Assembly (NCBI RefSeq): GCF_019048265.1
Contig: NZ_CP077311.1
Span: forward strand, 656,001 to 720,000
Direction of reading: 5' to 3'
Source: Aeromonas sp. FDAARGOS 1405
Lineage (GTDB): Bacteria > Pseudomonadota > Gammaproteobacteria > Enterobacterales > Aeromonadaceae
Length of the DNA stretch: 64,000 bases
The stretch's first letter is position 1. The number at the start of each line of letters is the position of its first letter. The notes under the pieces are model-generated. The model made no database searches. It was not told where the DNA came from and saw nothing but the letters and a program-made list of their open reading frames with translations. Both the position numbers and the translations under genes were made by a program. Below, piece after piece: positions 54,207 through 64,000 of the stretch.

Positions 54207-54848
54207 TCAGCGCTCCGCCAACCAGCGGGCGCGCAACTCGCCGTGGTTGAGGGCCAGCCACTGCAGGGCGATGACCGAGGCGGCGTTGTCGATGCGCCCC
54301 TCTTTCAGCCAGGCGTAGGCCTGCTCGCGGCTCACCACGTGGACCCGGATATCCTCGCCTTCATCCGCCAGACCGTGCAAACCGCTCGCCTTGCTGGCAT
54401 CCACCTCGCCCACATAGACCTCGATCCGCTCGGTACTGCCGCCCGGGCTCACCAGATAGCTGATGGCATGTTCGCAGCGAGCTACCTCGATCCCTGCTTC
54501 TTCCACCGCTTCGCGACGCACCACCGCCTCGGCAGTCTCACCTTCGTCGATAATGCCGGCCACCAGCTCCAGCAGCCAGGGGGTCGGGCTGGTCTCCATG
54601 GCGCCGATGCGAAACTGCTCCACCAGCACTATCTGGTCGCGCACCGGATCATAGGGGAGCAGCGCAGCAGCATGGCCCCGTTCAAACAGCTCGCGTACGA
54701 TGGGCTGATTCCAACCACCAGCAAATAACCTGTGCTGCAGGCGATAGACGTTCACCTTGAAAAAGCCGTTATATCCAGCTGATTTTTCAATGATTTTCAC
54801 ATCATCAGCGGCATAGTGCCGATCTTGCGGCAAGGGTTGCTGCGACAT
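54207..54848 (-). CDS. nudF: ADP-ribose pyrophosphatase NudF
   Basis: 213-residue NUDIX enzyme that hydrolyses ADP-ribose to AMP and ribose 5-phosphate. The NUDIX box is LVAGIIDEGETAEAVVRREAVEEAGIE, given here only in part as GIIDEGETAEAVVRREA, with all catalytic residues present. N-terminal FFKVNVYRLQHRLFAGGW is typical of NudF dimers. It is the first gene of the operon that runs through yqiB, cpdA and yqiA; the region to tolC (305 bp) has a palindromic operator-like site. Confidence 0.95.
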   Translation of the reverse strand: MSQQPLPQDRHYAADDVKIIEKSAGYNGFFKVNVYRLQHRLFAGGWNQPIVRELFERGHAAALLPYDPVRDQIVLVEQFRIGAMETSPTPWLLELVAGIIDEGETAEAVVRREAVEEAGIEVARCEHAISYLVSPGGSTERIEVYVGEVDASKASGLHGLADEGEDIRVHVVSREQAYAWLKEGRIDNAASVIALQWLALNHGELRARWLAER

Positions 54849-54903
54849 CAGGGACTCCCGTCAGCTTGACTTGAACCAGTTTGACCATAAAATCCGAGGA
54901 ACA

Positions 54904-54921
54904 TGAATGAACATTCATTCA
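54904..54921. promoter_or_regulatory. Perfect 18-bp operator-like palindrome between nudF and tolC
   Basis: TGAATGA-ACAT-TCATTCA has 7-bp arms around a 4-bp centre. It lies 55 bp upstream of nudF and 233 bp upstream of tolC. Palindromes of this size and A/T-G form are typical of TetR-family operators, several of which control tolC or efflux genes. Confidence 0.6.
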
Positions 54922-55153
54922 CTCGGCGTGCCATGGTAATGAGGGGTGGATTTTAGCAGCCACAGACCATTTGGCTAGGCACTCGGGGAGAAAACTGCAG
55001 CCGGTTCTTGACGTTCCCGTCACCGGACCCGAGACACTTCGCATTAAATTTTGCTTATAGTAGAGTGATTAAGCTGCAATCAAGCTTGGTCGGCGACAAT
55101 ATTTGCCCTCTCCAGCAACCAGTTTGGGTTACTACATAAGGTTAAAACGATCT

Positions 55154-56488
55154 ATGAAAAGAACACTCTTGTCCGTCATGGTGTTGCTGGGCGTCAGTGC
55201 CGGTGCCCACGCCGAAAACCTGCTCGATATCTATCAACAAGCCCAGCTGAAAGACCCGCAGTTGCTGCAGTCCAAAGCCGTTCGCGACCAGGCCTTCGAA
55301 AAGATCAACGAATTCCGCGCCCCCCTGCTACCCCAGATTGATCTGGGCGCCGGGCTCAATTATTTGCAAAACAAGAACGATACCCAGACCAATAACAACG
55401 CCAAGGGTGAGCTGACGCTGTCACAATCCCTTTATCGTCGCAGCAACTGGGTCAATCTGGATATCGGCGAGAAGCAGGCCACCCAGTCTGATGTCGCCTA
55501 CAACCTCGAAATCCAGAACCTGATGGTGCGCACTGCCAAAGCCTACTTTGATGTGCTCAAGGCGATGGATACCCTGGAGTTTGTGCGTGCCAACAAGGTT
55601 GCAGTAGAGCGCCAACTGGAGCAGACACAGCAGCGTTTCGAAGTGGGTTTGACCGCCATCACCGATGTGCATGAAGCGGAAGCCTCTCGCGACCAGGCGC
55701 TGGCTGACGAGATCAATGCCGAGAATACTCTGGATAACAGCTACGAAGCCCTGCGCGAGCTGACCGGTGTTGATCACCGCAACCTGGACATCCTCAACAC
55801 CGATCGCTTCAGCCCGCAGAAGACCGCCTTCGGTTCCGACAAATGGCTGGAGCTGGCGCTGGACAAGAACCTGCAACTGCACAATGCCCGCATCGCCAAG
55901 GACATCGCCAAGGAGCAGATCGATCTCGCCAAGACCGGCCACGAGCCGACCCTGGATCTGGGCGCCGGCCTGCAAACCAGCAATACCGATTACAAGCTGG
56001 ATAGCATTCAGAACGGTGGCAATGACAACCAGGCCAATATCGGTCTGACCTTCAAGCTGCCCCTCTACAGCGGTGGCGCCACCAGCTCCAAGGTTAAGCA
56101 GGCTCAATACAACTATGTTGCGGCCAGCGAGCTGCTTGAGAAGAACTTCCGCTCGGTGCAGAGCACGGTGCGCTCCTCCTATAACAACGTGAATGCCAGC
56201 ATCGGCTCGGTACGTGCCTACAGCCAGTCTGTGGTCTCCGCCGACAGCGCCCTGAAGGCGACCGAAGCCGGTTACGAAGTGGGTACCCGTACCATCGTCG
56301 ACGTGCTGGACTCCACTCGCAAGCTTTACGAGGCCAAGCAGAAGCTCTCCGAAGCCCGTTACAACTACATCCTCAATATCCTGAGCCTGAAGCAGGCTGC
56401 CGGTGTGCTGGAAGCGCAGGATCTGGTGGAAGTAAACCAGGGCTTGATGCCTGCCACCGCAAAAGCCAAGGCCAAGGCCAAAGCCTGA
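55154..56488 (+). CDS. tolC: Outer-membrane channel TolC
   Basis: 444-residue outer-membrane efflux protein that forms the exit duct for RND, ABC and other pumps. ATG 55154 gives the signal peptide MKRTLLSVMVLLGVSAGAHA. Internal duplication is clear: NLLDIYQQAQLKDPQLLQSKAV and the parallel ELALDKNLQLHNARIAKDIAKEQ; the second OEP repeat contains FKLPLYSGGATSSKVKQAQYN. Tail of KA repeats (ATAKAKAKAKA). The closeness to aaeXAB-like genes and nudF matches the E. coli neighbourhood (nudF divergent from tolC). Confidence 0.96.
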   Translation: MKRTLLSVMVLLGVSAGAHAENLLDIYQQAQLKDPQLLQSKAVRDQAFEKINEFRAPLLPQIDLGAGLNYLQNKNDTQTNNNAKGELTLSQSLYRRSNWVNLDIGEKQATQSDVAYNLEIQNLMVRTAKAYFDVLKAMDTLEFVRANKVAVERQLEQTQQRFEVGLTAITDVHEAEASRDQALADEINAENTLDNSYEALRELTGVDHRNLDILNTDRFSPQKTAFGSDKWLELALDKNLQLHNARIAKDIAKEQIDLAKTGHEPTLDLGAGLQTSNTDYKLDSIQNGGNDNQANIGLTFKLPLYSGGATSSKVKQAQYNYVAASELLEKNFRSVQSTVRSSYNNVNASIGSVRAYSQSVVSADSALKATEAGYEVGTRTIVDVLDSTRKLYEAKQKLSEARYNYILNILSLKQAAGVLEAQDLVEVNQGLMPATAKAKAKAKA

Positions 56489-56506
56489 TAGCCGTTATCG
56501 GACATG

Positions 56507-56534
56507 AAAAAGGCGACCGCAAGGTCGCCTTTTT
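56507..56534. terminator. Bidirectional terminator, tolC / hldE
   Basis: AAAAAGGCGACC-GCAA-GGTCGCCTTTTT, between convergent genes. Confidence 0.9.
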
Positions 56535-56616
56535 GTTATCCGGATTCTTGTCGGCGGCTCTCTCTGTTTATCGCGCCGTCTGTCGGCCCCACCATCCAGT
56601 GGGGCAAACACTATCG

Positions 56617-58044
56617 TTAGCCGCGCTCGCGGATCGTCTTGATGATGTCGGTGGTGGAGCAGCCATCCTCGAAGTTGAGAACGCGCACCTCGCCGCCATT
56701 GGCAGTCACCTCGGCGTAACCTGCAATCTCTTCCGGCTTGTAGTCACCGCCCTTGACCAAGAGGTCTGGCAGGATCTCGGCAATCAGGCGCTGTGGGGTA
56801 TCTTCACCAAACGGCACAACCCAATCCACCGCGCCAAGCGCAGCCAGCACCGCCATGCGGCGCTCGGTCGGGTTGACCGGACGACCCGGCCCCTTGAGAC
56901 GGCGAACCGACTCGTCGGTGTTGACCGCCACGATCAGGCGATCCCCCAGCTTGCCGGCGTTGGCCAGATAGGAGACATGGCCAGCGTGCAGGATGTCGAA
57001 GCAGCCGTTGGTCATCACCACCTTCTCGCCACGCAGACGGGCGGCACGAACCGCCACTTTCAGCTGGGCTTCGGACATCACGCCGAAGCCTGTCTCCTGC
57101 TCGGTGTAGAGGGCGTTGGCCAGCTCGACCGGGCTGACGGTAGAGGTACCCAGCTTGCCGACCACGATACCGGCAGCGGTATTGGCCAGTGCGCAGGCTT
57201 CGTCCAGGCTCTTGCCTGCCGCCAGCGAGGTGGCGAGGGTAGAGATCACGGTATCACCGGCACCGGTCACATCGTAAACCTCGTGGGCCTGAGCCGGCAG
57301 ATGCAGCTCCGGCTGACCTTCGCGGATCAGGGTCATGCCGTTCTCGGAACGGGTGACCAGCAGGGCATCCAGCTCGAAACGATTGACCAGATCCAGCCCC
57401 TTGGCGACCAGCTCTTCTTCGCTCTTCACCTTGCCCACCACGGCCTCGAATTCGGACATGTTGGGGGTCAGCAGGGTGGCACCGCGATACTTCTCGAAGT
57501 CGGTCCCCTTGGGGTCGACCAACACAGGAATACCGGCGGCACGGGCGCGCTGGATCATGCCGGGCACGTCGTTGAGAGCACCCTTGCCGTAGTCGGAGAG
57601 GATCATCACGTCGCTGTTTGGCAGCGCCTGCTCAACCTTGCTCATCAGCAGGGTGGCATCGACGGAGTGGAAGGGCTCTTCAAAGTCCAAACGCAGCAGT
57701 TGCTGGTTGCGGGACAGCACCCGCAGCTTGGTGATAGTCGGGAAGTCGGCCAGACGAACGAAATCACAGGCCACCTTGACGCCAGCCATCTGGCCAGCCA
57801 GCGCATCGGCAGCTTCATCCTGACCGGTCAGGCCAAGCAGCACGGCGTGGGCGCCCAGCGCAGCGGAGTTGAGGGCCACGTTGGCCGCGCCACCGGGACG
57901 CTCCTCAATGTGTTCAACCTTGACCACGGGCACCGGCGCCTCGGGGGAGATCCGGCCGGTGGGGCCATGCCAGTAACGGTCCAACATGACATCGCCAACG
58001 ACCAGAACGCGGGCTTTTTCAAACTCGGGCAGGGTGATCTTCAT
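56617..58044 (-). CDS. hldE: Bifunctional heptose kinase / adenylyltransferase HldE
   Basis: 475-residue enzyme for ADP-L-glycero-D-manno-heptose synthesis (lipopolysaccharide core). The N-terminal ribokinase domain (1-320) has [26 protein letters not shown] and the anion-hole motif DVTGAGDTV; the C-terminal cytidylyltransferase-type domain (340-470) has [21 protein letters not shown] with the HxGH motif. It ends with [14 protein letters not shown]. Full length. Confidence 0.96.
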   Translation of the reverse strand: MKITLPEFEKARVLVVGDVMLDRYWHGPTGRISPEAPVPVVKVEHIEERPGGAANVALNSAALGAHAVLLGLTGQDEAADALAGQMAGVKVACDFVRLADFPTITKLRVLSRNQQLLRLDFEEPFHSVDATLLMSKVEQALPNSDVMILSDYGKGALNDVPGMIQRARAAGIPVLVDPKGTDFEKYRGATLLTPNMSEFEAVVGKVKSEEELVAKGLDLVNRFELDALLVTRSENGMTLIREGQPELHLPAQAHEVYDVTGAGDTVISTLATSLAAGKSLDEACALANTAAGIVVGKLGTSTVSPVELANALYTEQETGFGVMSEAQLKVAVRAARLRGEKVVMTNGCFDILHAGHVSYLANAGKLGDRLIVAVNTDESVRRLKGPGRPVNPTERRMAVLAALGAVDWVVPFGEDTPQRLIAEILPDLLVKGGDYKPEEIAGYAEVTANGGEVRVLNFEDGCSTTDIIKTIRERG

Positions 58045-58273
58045 CTGTATCGACTCTCAAAACCTGAAAAATCAGTCGCCGATTTTATCACACTCTTTTA
58101 TTTGAGGGAGAAAAAGCAAACCTGCGGTTTCCATTTAAAGGAAACCGATAGTTAGGATTCCCGTAACACCAGTGAACCACAATTAGCCCCTCTGACCAGC
58201 ACACTGCCATTCGCCCCCGCCCCCCCTTTTCGGCTAGAATCCCCCGATTGTGTTTGCGAACAAGAGATTAGCC

Positions 58274-59197
58274 ATGGCCCACGACAACGCTCCCCGCCTC
58301 GAGCCCCGCCTGTTTCATCCCCGTTACTGGGCCAGCTGGTTCGGCCTCGGCCTGCTCTGGCTGCTGACCCTGCTGCCGTGGCGCAGCCAGATGTGGCTGG
58401 GCCGTCAGCTCGGTCGTCTCGCCGCCAGGATATTGAAGTCCCGGGTCAAGATCGCCCGTCGCAATCTGGAGCTGGCGATGCCCGAGCTGACCCGGGATGA
58501 GCGGGAGAAACTGCTTAAGGCAAACTTCGAGAGCGTGGGCTGCGCCGTGTTCGAGGTGGGGATCGCCTGGTTCTGGCCAGACTGGCGGATGCGCAACCTG
58601 ATGAAAGTGGAAGGGGAAGAGCATGTCATCGCTGCCATGGAAAAAGGTCAGGGCATGCTGCTGCTCTCCTGCCACTTCCTAACGCTGGAACTCAACGCCC
58701 GCTGTTTCGGGCTGGTGCGCCCCGGGGTCGGCGTCTATCGCCCCAACACCAACCCGGTGCTGGAGTATGCCCAGTACCACGGTCGCTGCGCCTCCAACAA
58801 ATATCTGGTGGACCGGATGGATGTGAAGGGGATGATCAAGGCGCTGCGCAACGGCGACGCCCTCTGGTATGCACCGGATCACGACTACGGCAGCCACGCC
58901 AGCGTGTTCGTGCCCTACTTCGCGGTAGAGCAGGCGGCCACCATCACCGGCACCGCCACCCTGGCTCGGGTTAAAAACACCGTAACCCTGCCCTGCTACA
59001 ACATCCGTACCAGCGAGGGTTACACCCTGCATATCGGGGCGCCGCTCGCCGACTACCCGAGCGGAGATGACATGATTGATGCCGCCCGCGCCAACCGCGA
59101 GATTGAAGCTGCGGTGCGCAAGGCGCCGGAGCAGTACATGTGGCTCCATCGCCGCTTCAAGACCCGCCCCTCTCCCGAGAATGCCGGCTTCTACTGA
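58274..59197 (+). CDS. lpxL: Kdo2-lipid IVA lauroyltransferase LpxL
   Basis: 307-residue late acyltransferase of lipid A synthesis, anchored at the inner membrane by one N-terminal helix (GLGLLWLLTLLPW). Catalytic HxxxxE in CHFLTLELNAR, then GVGVYRPNTNPVLEY, WYAPDHDYGSHASVFVPYF and the terminal EQYMWLHRRFKTRPSPEN are the LpxL/LpxP pattern. ATG 58274 is used; an upstream GTG has no ribosome-binding site. The LpxL versus cold-induced LpxP call is by similarity and remains open. Confidence 0.92.
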   Translation: MAHDNAPRLEPRLFHPRYWASWFGLGLLWLLTLLPWRSQMWLGRQLGRLAARILKSRVKIARRNLELAMPELTRDEREKLLKANFESVGCAVFEVGIAWFWPDWRMRNLMKVEGEEHVIAAMEKGQGMLLLSCHFLTLELNARCFGLVRPGVGVYRPNTNPVLEYAQYHGRCASNKYLVDRMDVKGMIKALRNGDALWYAPDHDYGSHASVFVPYFAVEQAATITGTATLARVKNTVTLPCYNIRTSEGYTLHIGAPLADYPSGDDMIDAARANREIEAAVRKAPEQYMWLHRRFKTRPSPENAGFY

Positions 59198-59233
59198 GCC
59201 GCAGCCTCAACAGGGGCCAGATCGCAAAAACTG

Positions 59234-59262
59234 ACAAACCGCCTGCTGGCGGTTTGTTTTTA
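59234..59262 (+). terminator. Terminator of lpxL
   Basis: ACAAACCGCC-TGCT-GGCGGTTTGT then TTTT, 36 bp after the stop. Confidence 0.88.
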
Positions 59263-59509
59263 TCTGCAATCTGGCCTGCGCGGCAAACAAGCGCCCCGAA
59301 CATCTGCCGCTCGATAGCATCCTGCATGTTGGCGCCCATTCCCATCAATCAGCCGCAAAAGAGCCCTCATCACCGACCGTAAAAACTGAAAGCGGGTTAC
59401 AAATTTATTGATTCATTGGTAAGCAATGGAGTATTTCGATAGATCCATCGCCACTACCCACTGATGAGTAATTGAGTGATTTGTCCCATTCGAATACAAA
59501 AACTGAATT

Positions 59510-59643
59510 TGTGATGTGAATCACCTTTACACGAAGGAGCGGCAAAGCTGAAGTGGTGACCTAAATCACAAAAAATGGTCATTCAAAACAGAAAAGATCG
59601 AAATGTAGCCGAATTACAGCTCTCGAACGTGATCAGGATCACT
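59510..59643 (+). promoter_or_regulatory. Three CRP-like sites upstream of mtlA
   Basis: Within the 560 bp upstream of mtlA there are three TGTGA-N6-TCACA-like sites: TGTGA-TGTGAA-TCACC (59510-59525), GGTGA-CCTAAA-TCACA (59555-59570) and CGTGA-TCAGGA-TCACT (59628-59643). The first two have one mismatch each, the third two. Mannitol operons are known for multiple CRP sites. The rest of 59263-59823 shows no gene. Confidence 0.7.
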
Positions 59644-59823
59644 GGTTTGGGAGGGGGTATGGCTGGGTATCTGAGAGCTTGATCACAAGACACCCCGTTT
59701 TCAGCCTAATTTGATATCAAGCTGGTAGATTGAAGTTGCTTAGACGACCGGGATGGAGGTTCGGCAAAACCAGCCATCCCGACTACCACTTTTAATCAAA
59801 CAGGCTTAAAACGGGGTCCCGAC

Positions 59824-61746
59824 ATGTTATCACCGGATACCAAAGTCAAGATACAGAATTTTGGACGCTTCCTGTCCAATATGGTCATGCCCAACATAGG
59901 CGCCTTTATCGCCTGGGGCTTTATCACCGCCCTCTTTATCCCCACCGGCTGGCTGCCCAATGAAACCTTGGCCAAGCTGGTCGGCCCCATGATCACCTAC
60001 CTGCTGCCGCTGCTGATTGGCTACACCGGCGGCAAACTGATGGGCGGTGAGCGCGGCGGCGTGGTCGGTGCCATCACCACCATGGGTGTCATCGTGGGGA
60101 CCGATATCCCCATGTTCATGGGAGCCATGATGGTCGGCCCGCTCGGTGGCTGGGCCATCAAGCGCTTCGACAAGGCGATGGACGGTCGCGTCAAAAGCGG
60201 CTTCGAGATGCTGGTCAACAACTTCTCCGCCGGGCTTATCGGCATGCTGCTGGCGATCCTCGCTTTCTTCGTGATCGGCCCCTTCGTCAAGGTGCTCTCC
60301 GGCCTGCTGGCCGGTGGCGTCGGCTTCCTGGTGGAAAACCACATGCTGCCGCTCACCTCCATCTTTGTCGAACCGGCCAAGATCCTGTTCCTCAACAACG
60401 CTATCAACCACGGCATCTTCTCACCGCTGGGGATCCAGCAGGCGACCGAGCACGGCAGCTCCATCTTCTTCCTGATTGAAGCGAACCCGGGCCCGGGCAT
60501 GGGCGTGCTGCTGGCCTACATGGTGTTCGGTCGTGGTGCAGCCAAGCAGTCCGCGGCTGGCGCCTCCATCATTCACTTCTTCGGCGGCATCCACGAGATC
60601 TACTTCCCGTATGTGCTGATGAACCCGCGCCTCATTCTGGCGGTGATCGCCGGCGGCATGACCGGGGTCTTTACCCTGACCCTGTTCAATGCCGGTCTGG
60701 TCTCCCCTGCCTCACCGGGTTCCATCTTCGCCGTGCTGCTGATGACACCGAAAGCCTCCCTGATCGGGGTCGCGCTCTCCATCATCAGCGCCACTCTGGT
60801 CTCCTTCCTGGTCGCCGCCGTATTCGTGCGTGCCCAGCAGCCGGAAGCCGACGAGGCCGATGCCCTCGGTGAAGCCACTCGCAAGATGAAAGCCATGAAG
60901 GGCGGCAAGCCCGAAACCGCAGCGGCCAAGAAGCCGGGCGGCGAACTGATGGCGGTGCGCAATATCGTGGTTGCCTGCGATGCAGGGATGGGTTCCAGCG
61001 CCATGGGCGCCGGCATGCTGCGCAAGCGGGTGCAGGCCGCCGGGCTCGATATCAGCGTCACCAACCGCGCCATCGATCAGCTCGATGATCAGGTGGACTG
61101 GGTCATCACCCACAAGGATTTGACCGAGCGGGCCCGTCGCCATGCGCCGAACGCTCACCATATTTCCCTGACCAACTTCCTCGACAACGGCCTCTATCAG
61201 GAGCTGGTACAGAGCCTGAGCCGCGCTGCCAACGATGATGTCGCCAACCCGCAACTACTGGTGGCGGCCAACGACGACAGCTACGAGCAGCAAGCGGCCG
61301 AAGTCTTTACCCTGAGCCGTCATGACGTGCATCTGGGATTGAAAGCCGACAACAAGGAGGCCGCCATCCTGACCGCTGGCCGACTGCTGGCAGAGCGCGG
61401 CTACGTGGCGCCCGACTACGTCAACGCCATGTTGGAGCGCGAACAGCTGGTCTCCACCTACCTCGGCGAGTCCATCGCCGTGCCGCACGGCACCATAGCC
61501 GCCAAGGAGTTTGTGAAGCGTACCGGCATCGTCATCTGCCAGTACCCGGCCGGGGTCGCCTTTGGCGAGGCTGCCGATGAGGTAGCACGGCTGGTGATCG
61601 GCATCGCTGCCCGCAACGACGAACACATGCAGGTGATAACCCGCCTGACCAATGCACTGGATGAACCCGGTCTCATCGACCGGCTGGCCAGCACCACGGA
61701 TCCACAGGCCTTCCTGGATCTGCTGGGTGCCGAACAGGCTGCGTAA
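59824..61746 (+). CDS. mtlA: PTS mannitol transporter EIICBA
   Basis: 640-residue mannitol permease that phosphorylates mannitol on entry. The membrane EIIC part (1-340) has [39 protein letters not shown] and the [15 protein letters not shown] signature; EIIB has the phosphorylated Cys in [15 protein letters not shown] (near 387); EIIA has His in [18 protein letters not shown] (near 556). Full-length fused form as in E. coli. It heads the mtlA-mtlD-mtlR operon. Confidence 0.97.
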   Translation: MLSPDTKVKIQNFGRFLSNMVMPNIGAFIAWGFITALFIPTGWLPNETLAKLVGPMITYLLPLLIGYTGGKLMGGERGGVVGAITTMGVIVGTDIPMFMGAMMVGPLGGWAIKRFDKAMDGRVKSGFEMLVNNFSAGLIGMLLAILAFFVIGPFVKVLSGLLAGGVGFLVENHMLPLTSIFVEPAKILFLNNAINHGIFSPLGIQQATEHGSSIFFLIEANPGPGMGVLLAYMVFGRGAAKQSAAGASIIHFFGGIHEIYFPYVLMNPRLILAVIAGGMTGVFTLTLFNAGLVSPASPGSIFAVLLMTPKASLIGVALSIISATLVSFLVAAVFVRAQQPEADEADALGEATRKMKAMKGGKPETAAAKKPGGELMAVRNIVVACDAGMGSSAMGAGMLRKRVQAAGLDISVTNRAIDQLDDQVDWVITHKDLTERARRHAPNAHHISLTNFLDNGLYQELVQSLSRAANDDVANPQLLVAANDDSYEQQAAEVFTLSRHDVHLGLKADNKEAAILTAGRLLAERGYVAPDYVNAMLEREQLVSTYLGESIAVPHGTIAAKEFVKRTGIVICQYPAGVAFGEAADEVARLVIGIAARNDEHMQVITRLTNALDEPGLIDRLASTTDPQAFLDLLGAEQAA

Positions 61747-61783
61747 TCATCTTTCATCGTCTTTGGTTCAAGAGGTTAATATC

Positions 61784-62929
61784 ATGAAAACATTGCATTT
61801 TGGTGCTGGTAACATCGGTCGCGGCTTTATCGGCAAAGTGCTGGCGGATGCCAGCCATCAGGTCACCTTCGCCGACGTAAACGACACCCTGATCGACCAG
61901 CTCAACCACCGTCAGGAGTACAAGGTCCATGTGGTGGGGGCAGATCAGAAGCTGGACGTGGTGCGCAACGTGGCGGCGGTGAGCTCCGCCGGTCACGAGG
62001 TGATCGCCCGTATCATCACTGCCGATCTGGTCACCACCGCGGTCGGCCCCAACATTCTGGACAAGATTGCCAGTACCCTGGCCAAGGGGCTGCAGGCCCG
62101 CTTCGATGCCGGCAACCTGACACCGCTGAACGTCATCGCCTGTGAAAACATGGTGCGCGGTACCAGCCACCTCAAGCGGGAGGTACTCAAGTACCTGCCG
62201 GTCGCGTATCATGCCACGCTCGAATCCTGTATCGGCTTCGTCGACTCGGCGGTGGATCGCATCGTACCGCCCGCCGCGGCTGCCAACGATGATCCGCTGG
62301 AAGTGACGGTCGAGAGCTTCAGCGAGTGGATCGTCGACCAGACCCAGTTCAAGGGGGAGCTGCCACAGGTGGCGGGCATGGAGCCCACCGACAACCTGAT
62401 GGCCTTCGTCGAGCGCAAGCTGTTCACCCTCAACACCGGCCACATCGTCACCGCCTACCTCGGCAAGCTGCGGGGCTACCACACAGTGCGCGAGGCGATC
62501 GAAGATCCGGTGATCCGCAGCAAGGTACGCCGCGCCATGGAGGAGAGCGGTGCCGTGCTGGTGAAACGCTACGGCTTCGACCCGCGTCTGCACGCCGCCT
62601 ACATCGAGAAGATCCTGGCCCGCTTCGCCAACCCCTATCTGGTGGACGAGATTGACCGGGTCGGTCGTCAGCCACTGCGCAAGCTGGCGGCGGGGGATCG
62701 ACTGGTGAAGCCGCTGCTGGGCACCCTGGAGTACGGCCTGCCGAGCGATCAGTTGCAGGAAGGGATCGCCGCGGCGCTCCACTATCGCAATGCCGATGAC
62801 CCGCAGGCAGTGGAGTTGCAAGCCCTGCTGGCGGAGCTTGGCCCGGCCAAAGCGCTGGCCCGCGTTACCGGACTGGATGAAGAGAGCGAGGTGGTTCGCG
62901 CCATCGTCGCCCGTTACGAAACCCTGTAA
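61784..62929 (+). CDS. mtlD: Mannitol-1-phosphate 5-dehydrogenase
   Basis: 381-residue NAD-dependent dehydrogenase that converts mannitol 1-phosphate to fructose 6-phosphate. ATG 61784 (after AAGAGG) gives [20 protein letters not shown] with the dinucleotide motif at once; the longer in-frame start would overlap mtlA. Family blocks are [46 protein letters not shown] and [22 protein letters not shown]. Confidence 0.97.
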   Translation: MKTLHFGAGNIGRGFIGKVLADASHQVTFADVNDTLIDQLNHRQEYKVHVVGADQKLDVVRNVAAVSSAGHEVIARIITADLVTTAVGPNILDKIASTLAKGLQARFDAGNLTPLNVIACENMVRGTSHLKREVLKYLPVAYHATLESCIGFVDSAVDRIVPPAAAANDDPLEVTVESFSEWIVDQTQFKGELPQVAGMEPTDNLMAFVERKLFTLNTGHIVTAYLGKLRGYHTVREAIEDPVIRSKVRRAMEESGAVLVKRYGFDPRLHAAYIEKILARFANPYLVDEIDRVGRQPLRKLAAGDRLVKPLLGTLEYGLPSDQLQEGIAAALHYRNADDPQAVELQALLAELGPAKALARVTGLDEESEVVRAIVARYETL

Positions 62930-63016
62930 TGACCCTGCTTGCGGCGCATTCAGCCACCACTGATAGCGCGCCAAGCGCTTGAATGGCAAGGGAATGTGCC
63001 CCATATGATAAAAACC

Positions 63017-63039
63017 GGGAGAGAGGCCCACTCTCTCCC
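63017..63039. other. Hairpin between mtlD and mtlR
   Basis: GGGAGAGAG-GCCCA-CTCTCTCCC, a perfect 9-bp stem, 23 bp upstream of mtlR, with no T-run after it. It may be an RNA-processing or attenuating hairpin that lowers mtlR expression. Confidence 0.5.
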
Positions 63040-63062
63040 TGTCAGCTGGACCCAATGCACCT

Positions 63063-63584
63063 ATGACCACACACCAGGAAGATGAAGTACTGGAACGACT
63101 GAATGAGCAGGATGGCCCCCGCGGCTTCTTTCTCGAAGCCGTGACCATCCTGGAAGAGGCGGTCGACTCCCTGATGCGACGCGCGTTCCGTCAGGAGGAG
63201 TATGCCGTCAAATACGCCATCGAACCCCTGCTCAACCAGAGCGGACCCCTCGGCCAGCTGGAGGTGCGCCTCAAGCTCATCTTCGCCCTCGGCCTCATCT
63301 CCCTCGAGCGCTATCAGGATATCGAAGCCTATATCAAGATCCGCGACTTTCTGGTGCGCGACCCCAAGGATTACCGCTTCAGCGACAAGCCGATCCGCGA
63401 TCTGCTCGACCGCCTGCACGGGGTCAATCAGGGCGGCATGATGAAGCTGGAGCCCCCCGCCAGCGAAGAGGATTGGGCCTTCTACCAGATGCAGCTCAAC
63501 CGGCTCGATCAGATGGTGCGCTCCGCACTGGTACTGGCGCTGGCCGACTGTGTCGGCGAGCTCCACAAGGAGAGCCCCATCTAA
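63063..63584 (+). CDS. mtlR: Mannitol operon repressor MtlR
   Basis: 173-residue helical regulator of the MtlR/DUF family, repressor of mtlAD in E. coli. Features: RGFFLEAVTILEEAVDSLMRRAFRQEEYAVK (in part), LLNQSGPLGQLEVRLKLIFALGLIS, YQDIEAYIKIRDFLVRDPKDYRFSD. It lacks an obvious HTH, as is normal for the family. Last gene of the mtl operon. Confidence 0.93.
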   Translation: MTTHQEDEVLERLNEQDGPRGFFLEAVTILEEAVDSLMRRAFRQEEYAVKYAIEPLLNQSGPLGQLEVRLKLIFALGLISLERYQDIEAYIKIRDFLVRDPKDYRFSDKPIRDLLDRLHGVNQGGMMKLEPPASEEDWAFYQMQLNRLDQMVRSALVLALADCVGELHKESPI

Positions 63585-63774
63585 TCCAGCCCCAAGGCCA
63601 CCCCATCACCACGGTTGGCGTCTGGCTGGCGCCCTGCACACCACCGCCAGCCACCATGACGCCGACTGTCGCACATCTCCCCATCCCGGCCATGATGCAC
63701 GCTCCTTCAGGTGTCAATCTGACCAACTTAGCCACTACACTAGCTCCATACTCACTGCCTGAATCGAGGTCTGC

Positions 63775-64000
63775 ATGATTGCCCTCTCTCTGGCCGGGAT
63801 CGCCCTGGTCTCCGTGCTGGCCCAATGGCTTGCCTGGTCGCTGCGGGTACCCGCCATCCTGTTTCTGCTGCTCACCGGCCTGACTCTGGGCCCGGTCAGC
63901 GGCCTGCTCGACCCCGATGCCCTGCTCGGGGATCTGCTGTTTCCGCTGGTCTCCCTGTCGGTGGCCATCATCCTGTTCGAGGGGGCACTGACCCTCCATC
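63775..64000 (+). CDS. Cation:proton antiporter, 3' end outside window
   Basis: The first 75 codons of a membrane protein: MIALSLAGIALVSVLAQWLAW, RVPAILFLLLTGLTLGPVSGLLDPDALLGDLLFPLVSLSVAIILFEGALTLH (described as three helices). The block PAILFLLLTGLTLGP and LVSLSVAIILFEGALTL is typical of CPA1/CPA2-type Na+/H+ or K+/H+ antiporters. GAGG precedes the ATG. The 190 bp before it, after mtlR, shows no gene. Confidence 0.82.
   Translation, partial: MIALSLAGIALVSVLAQWLAWSLRVPAILFLLLTGLTLGPVSGLLDPDALLGDLLFPLVSLSVAIILFEGALTLH

Overview
The window looks like chromosomal DNA of an Aeromonas species. It is GC-rich. It carries a glycerophospholipid-cholesterol acyltransferase (8100-9137), which is close to a genus signature, and otherwise gammaproteobacterial housekeeping genes in familiar orders: rnr-rlmB, mutY-yggX-mltC, znuA/znuCB, nudF-yqiB-cpdA-yqiA next to parE-parC with tolC divergent, and mtlADR. 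Species cannot be fixed from the sequence alone. No rRNA, tRNA or CRISPR array was seen.

Layout. 1-9777: the 3' part of srmB, a minus-strand run rnr-rlmB-Crp-like regulator-elaA, a diguanylate cyclase, ompA, the GCAT lipase/acyltransferase and a BOF-family periplasmic protein. 9804-11125: a complete IS3-family element with terminal inverted repeats, a 4-bp target duplication and a frameshift heptamer, lying between the BOF gene and its terminator. 11190-20000: mutY-yggX-mltC, cca, a BCCT transporter with a small unknown partner and a divergent CosR-like MarR regulator, yjaG, and a 2-hydroxyacid dehydrogenase. 19934-27107: mepM, a compact LapD-like / TAXI-binding-protein / LapG locus, and znuACB with two Zur boxes. 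27115-35890: transporters and regulators, a uracil-DNA-glycosylase-like protein, a pspA-pspC-pspG operon under a sigma-54 promoter, plsC, a ScsC/DsbA-like thioredoxin protein and an EF-hand protein. 36173-38717: a four-gene operon of a J-domain protein and three unrecognised proteins. 39243-43921: a POT-family transporter with an altered signature motif, then an AT-richer segment with an MFS transporter and LysR gene bounded by REP-like hairpins, and a frameshifted gene. 43979-54848: one minus-strand block, nudF-yqiB-cpdA-yqiA-NUDIX, aaeXAB-like efflux genes, parE and parC. 55154-64000: tolC, hldE, lpxL, mtlA-mtlD-mtlR with CRP-like sites, and the start of a cation:proton antiporter.

How the genes work together. 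Envelope biology dominates: OmpA, MltC, MepM, PlsC, LpxL, HldE, Psp and TolC build or guard the envelope; the LapD-like/LapG pair points to control of a cell-surface adhesin by c-di-GMP or a substitute signal; BCCT plus the CosR-like protein fits osmolyte uptake; ZnuABC with Zur boxes gives zinc acquisition.

The most promising candidates for something undescribed are the GGDEF-less LapD-like receptor translationally coupled to an orphan TAXI binding protein beside lapG, and the J-domain operon at 36173-38717. All functions are inferred by reading translated sequences; no database search was run.
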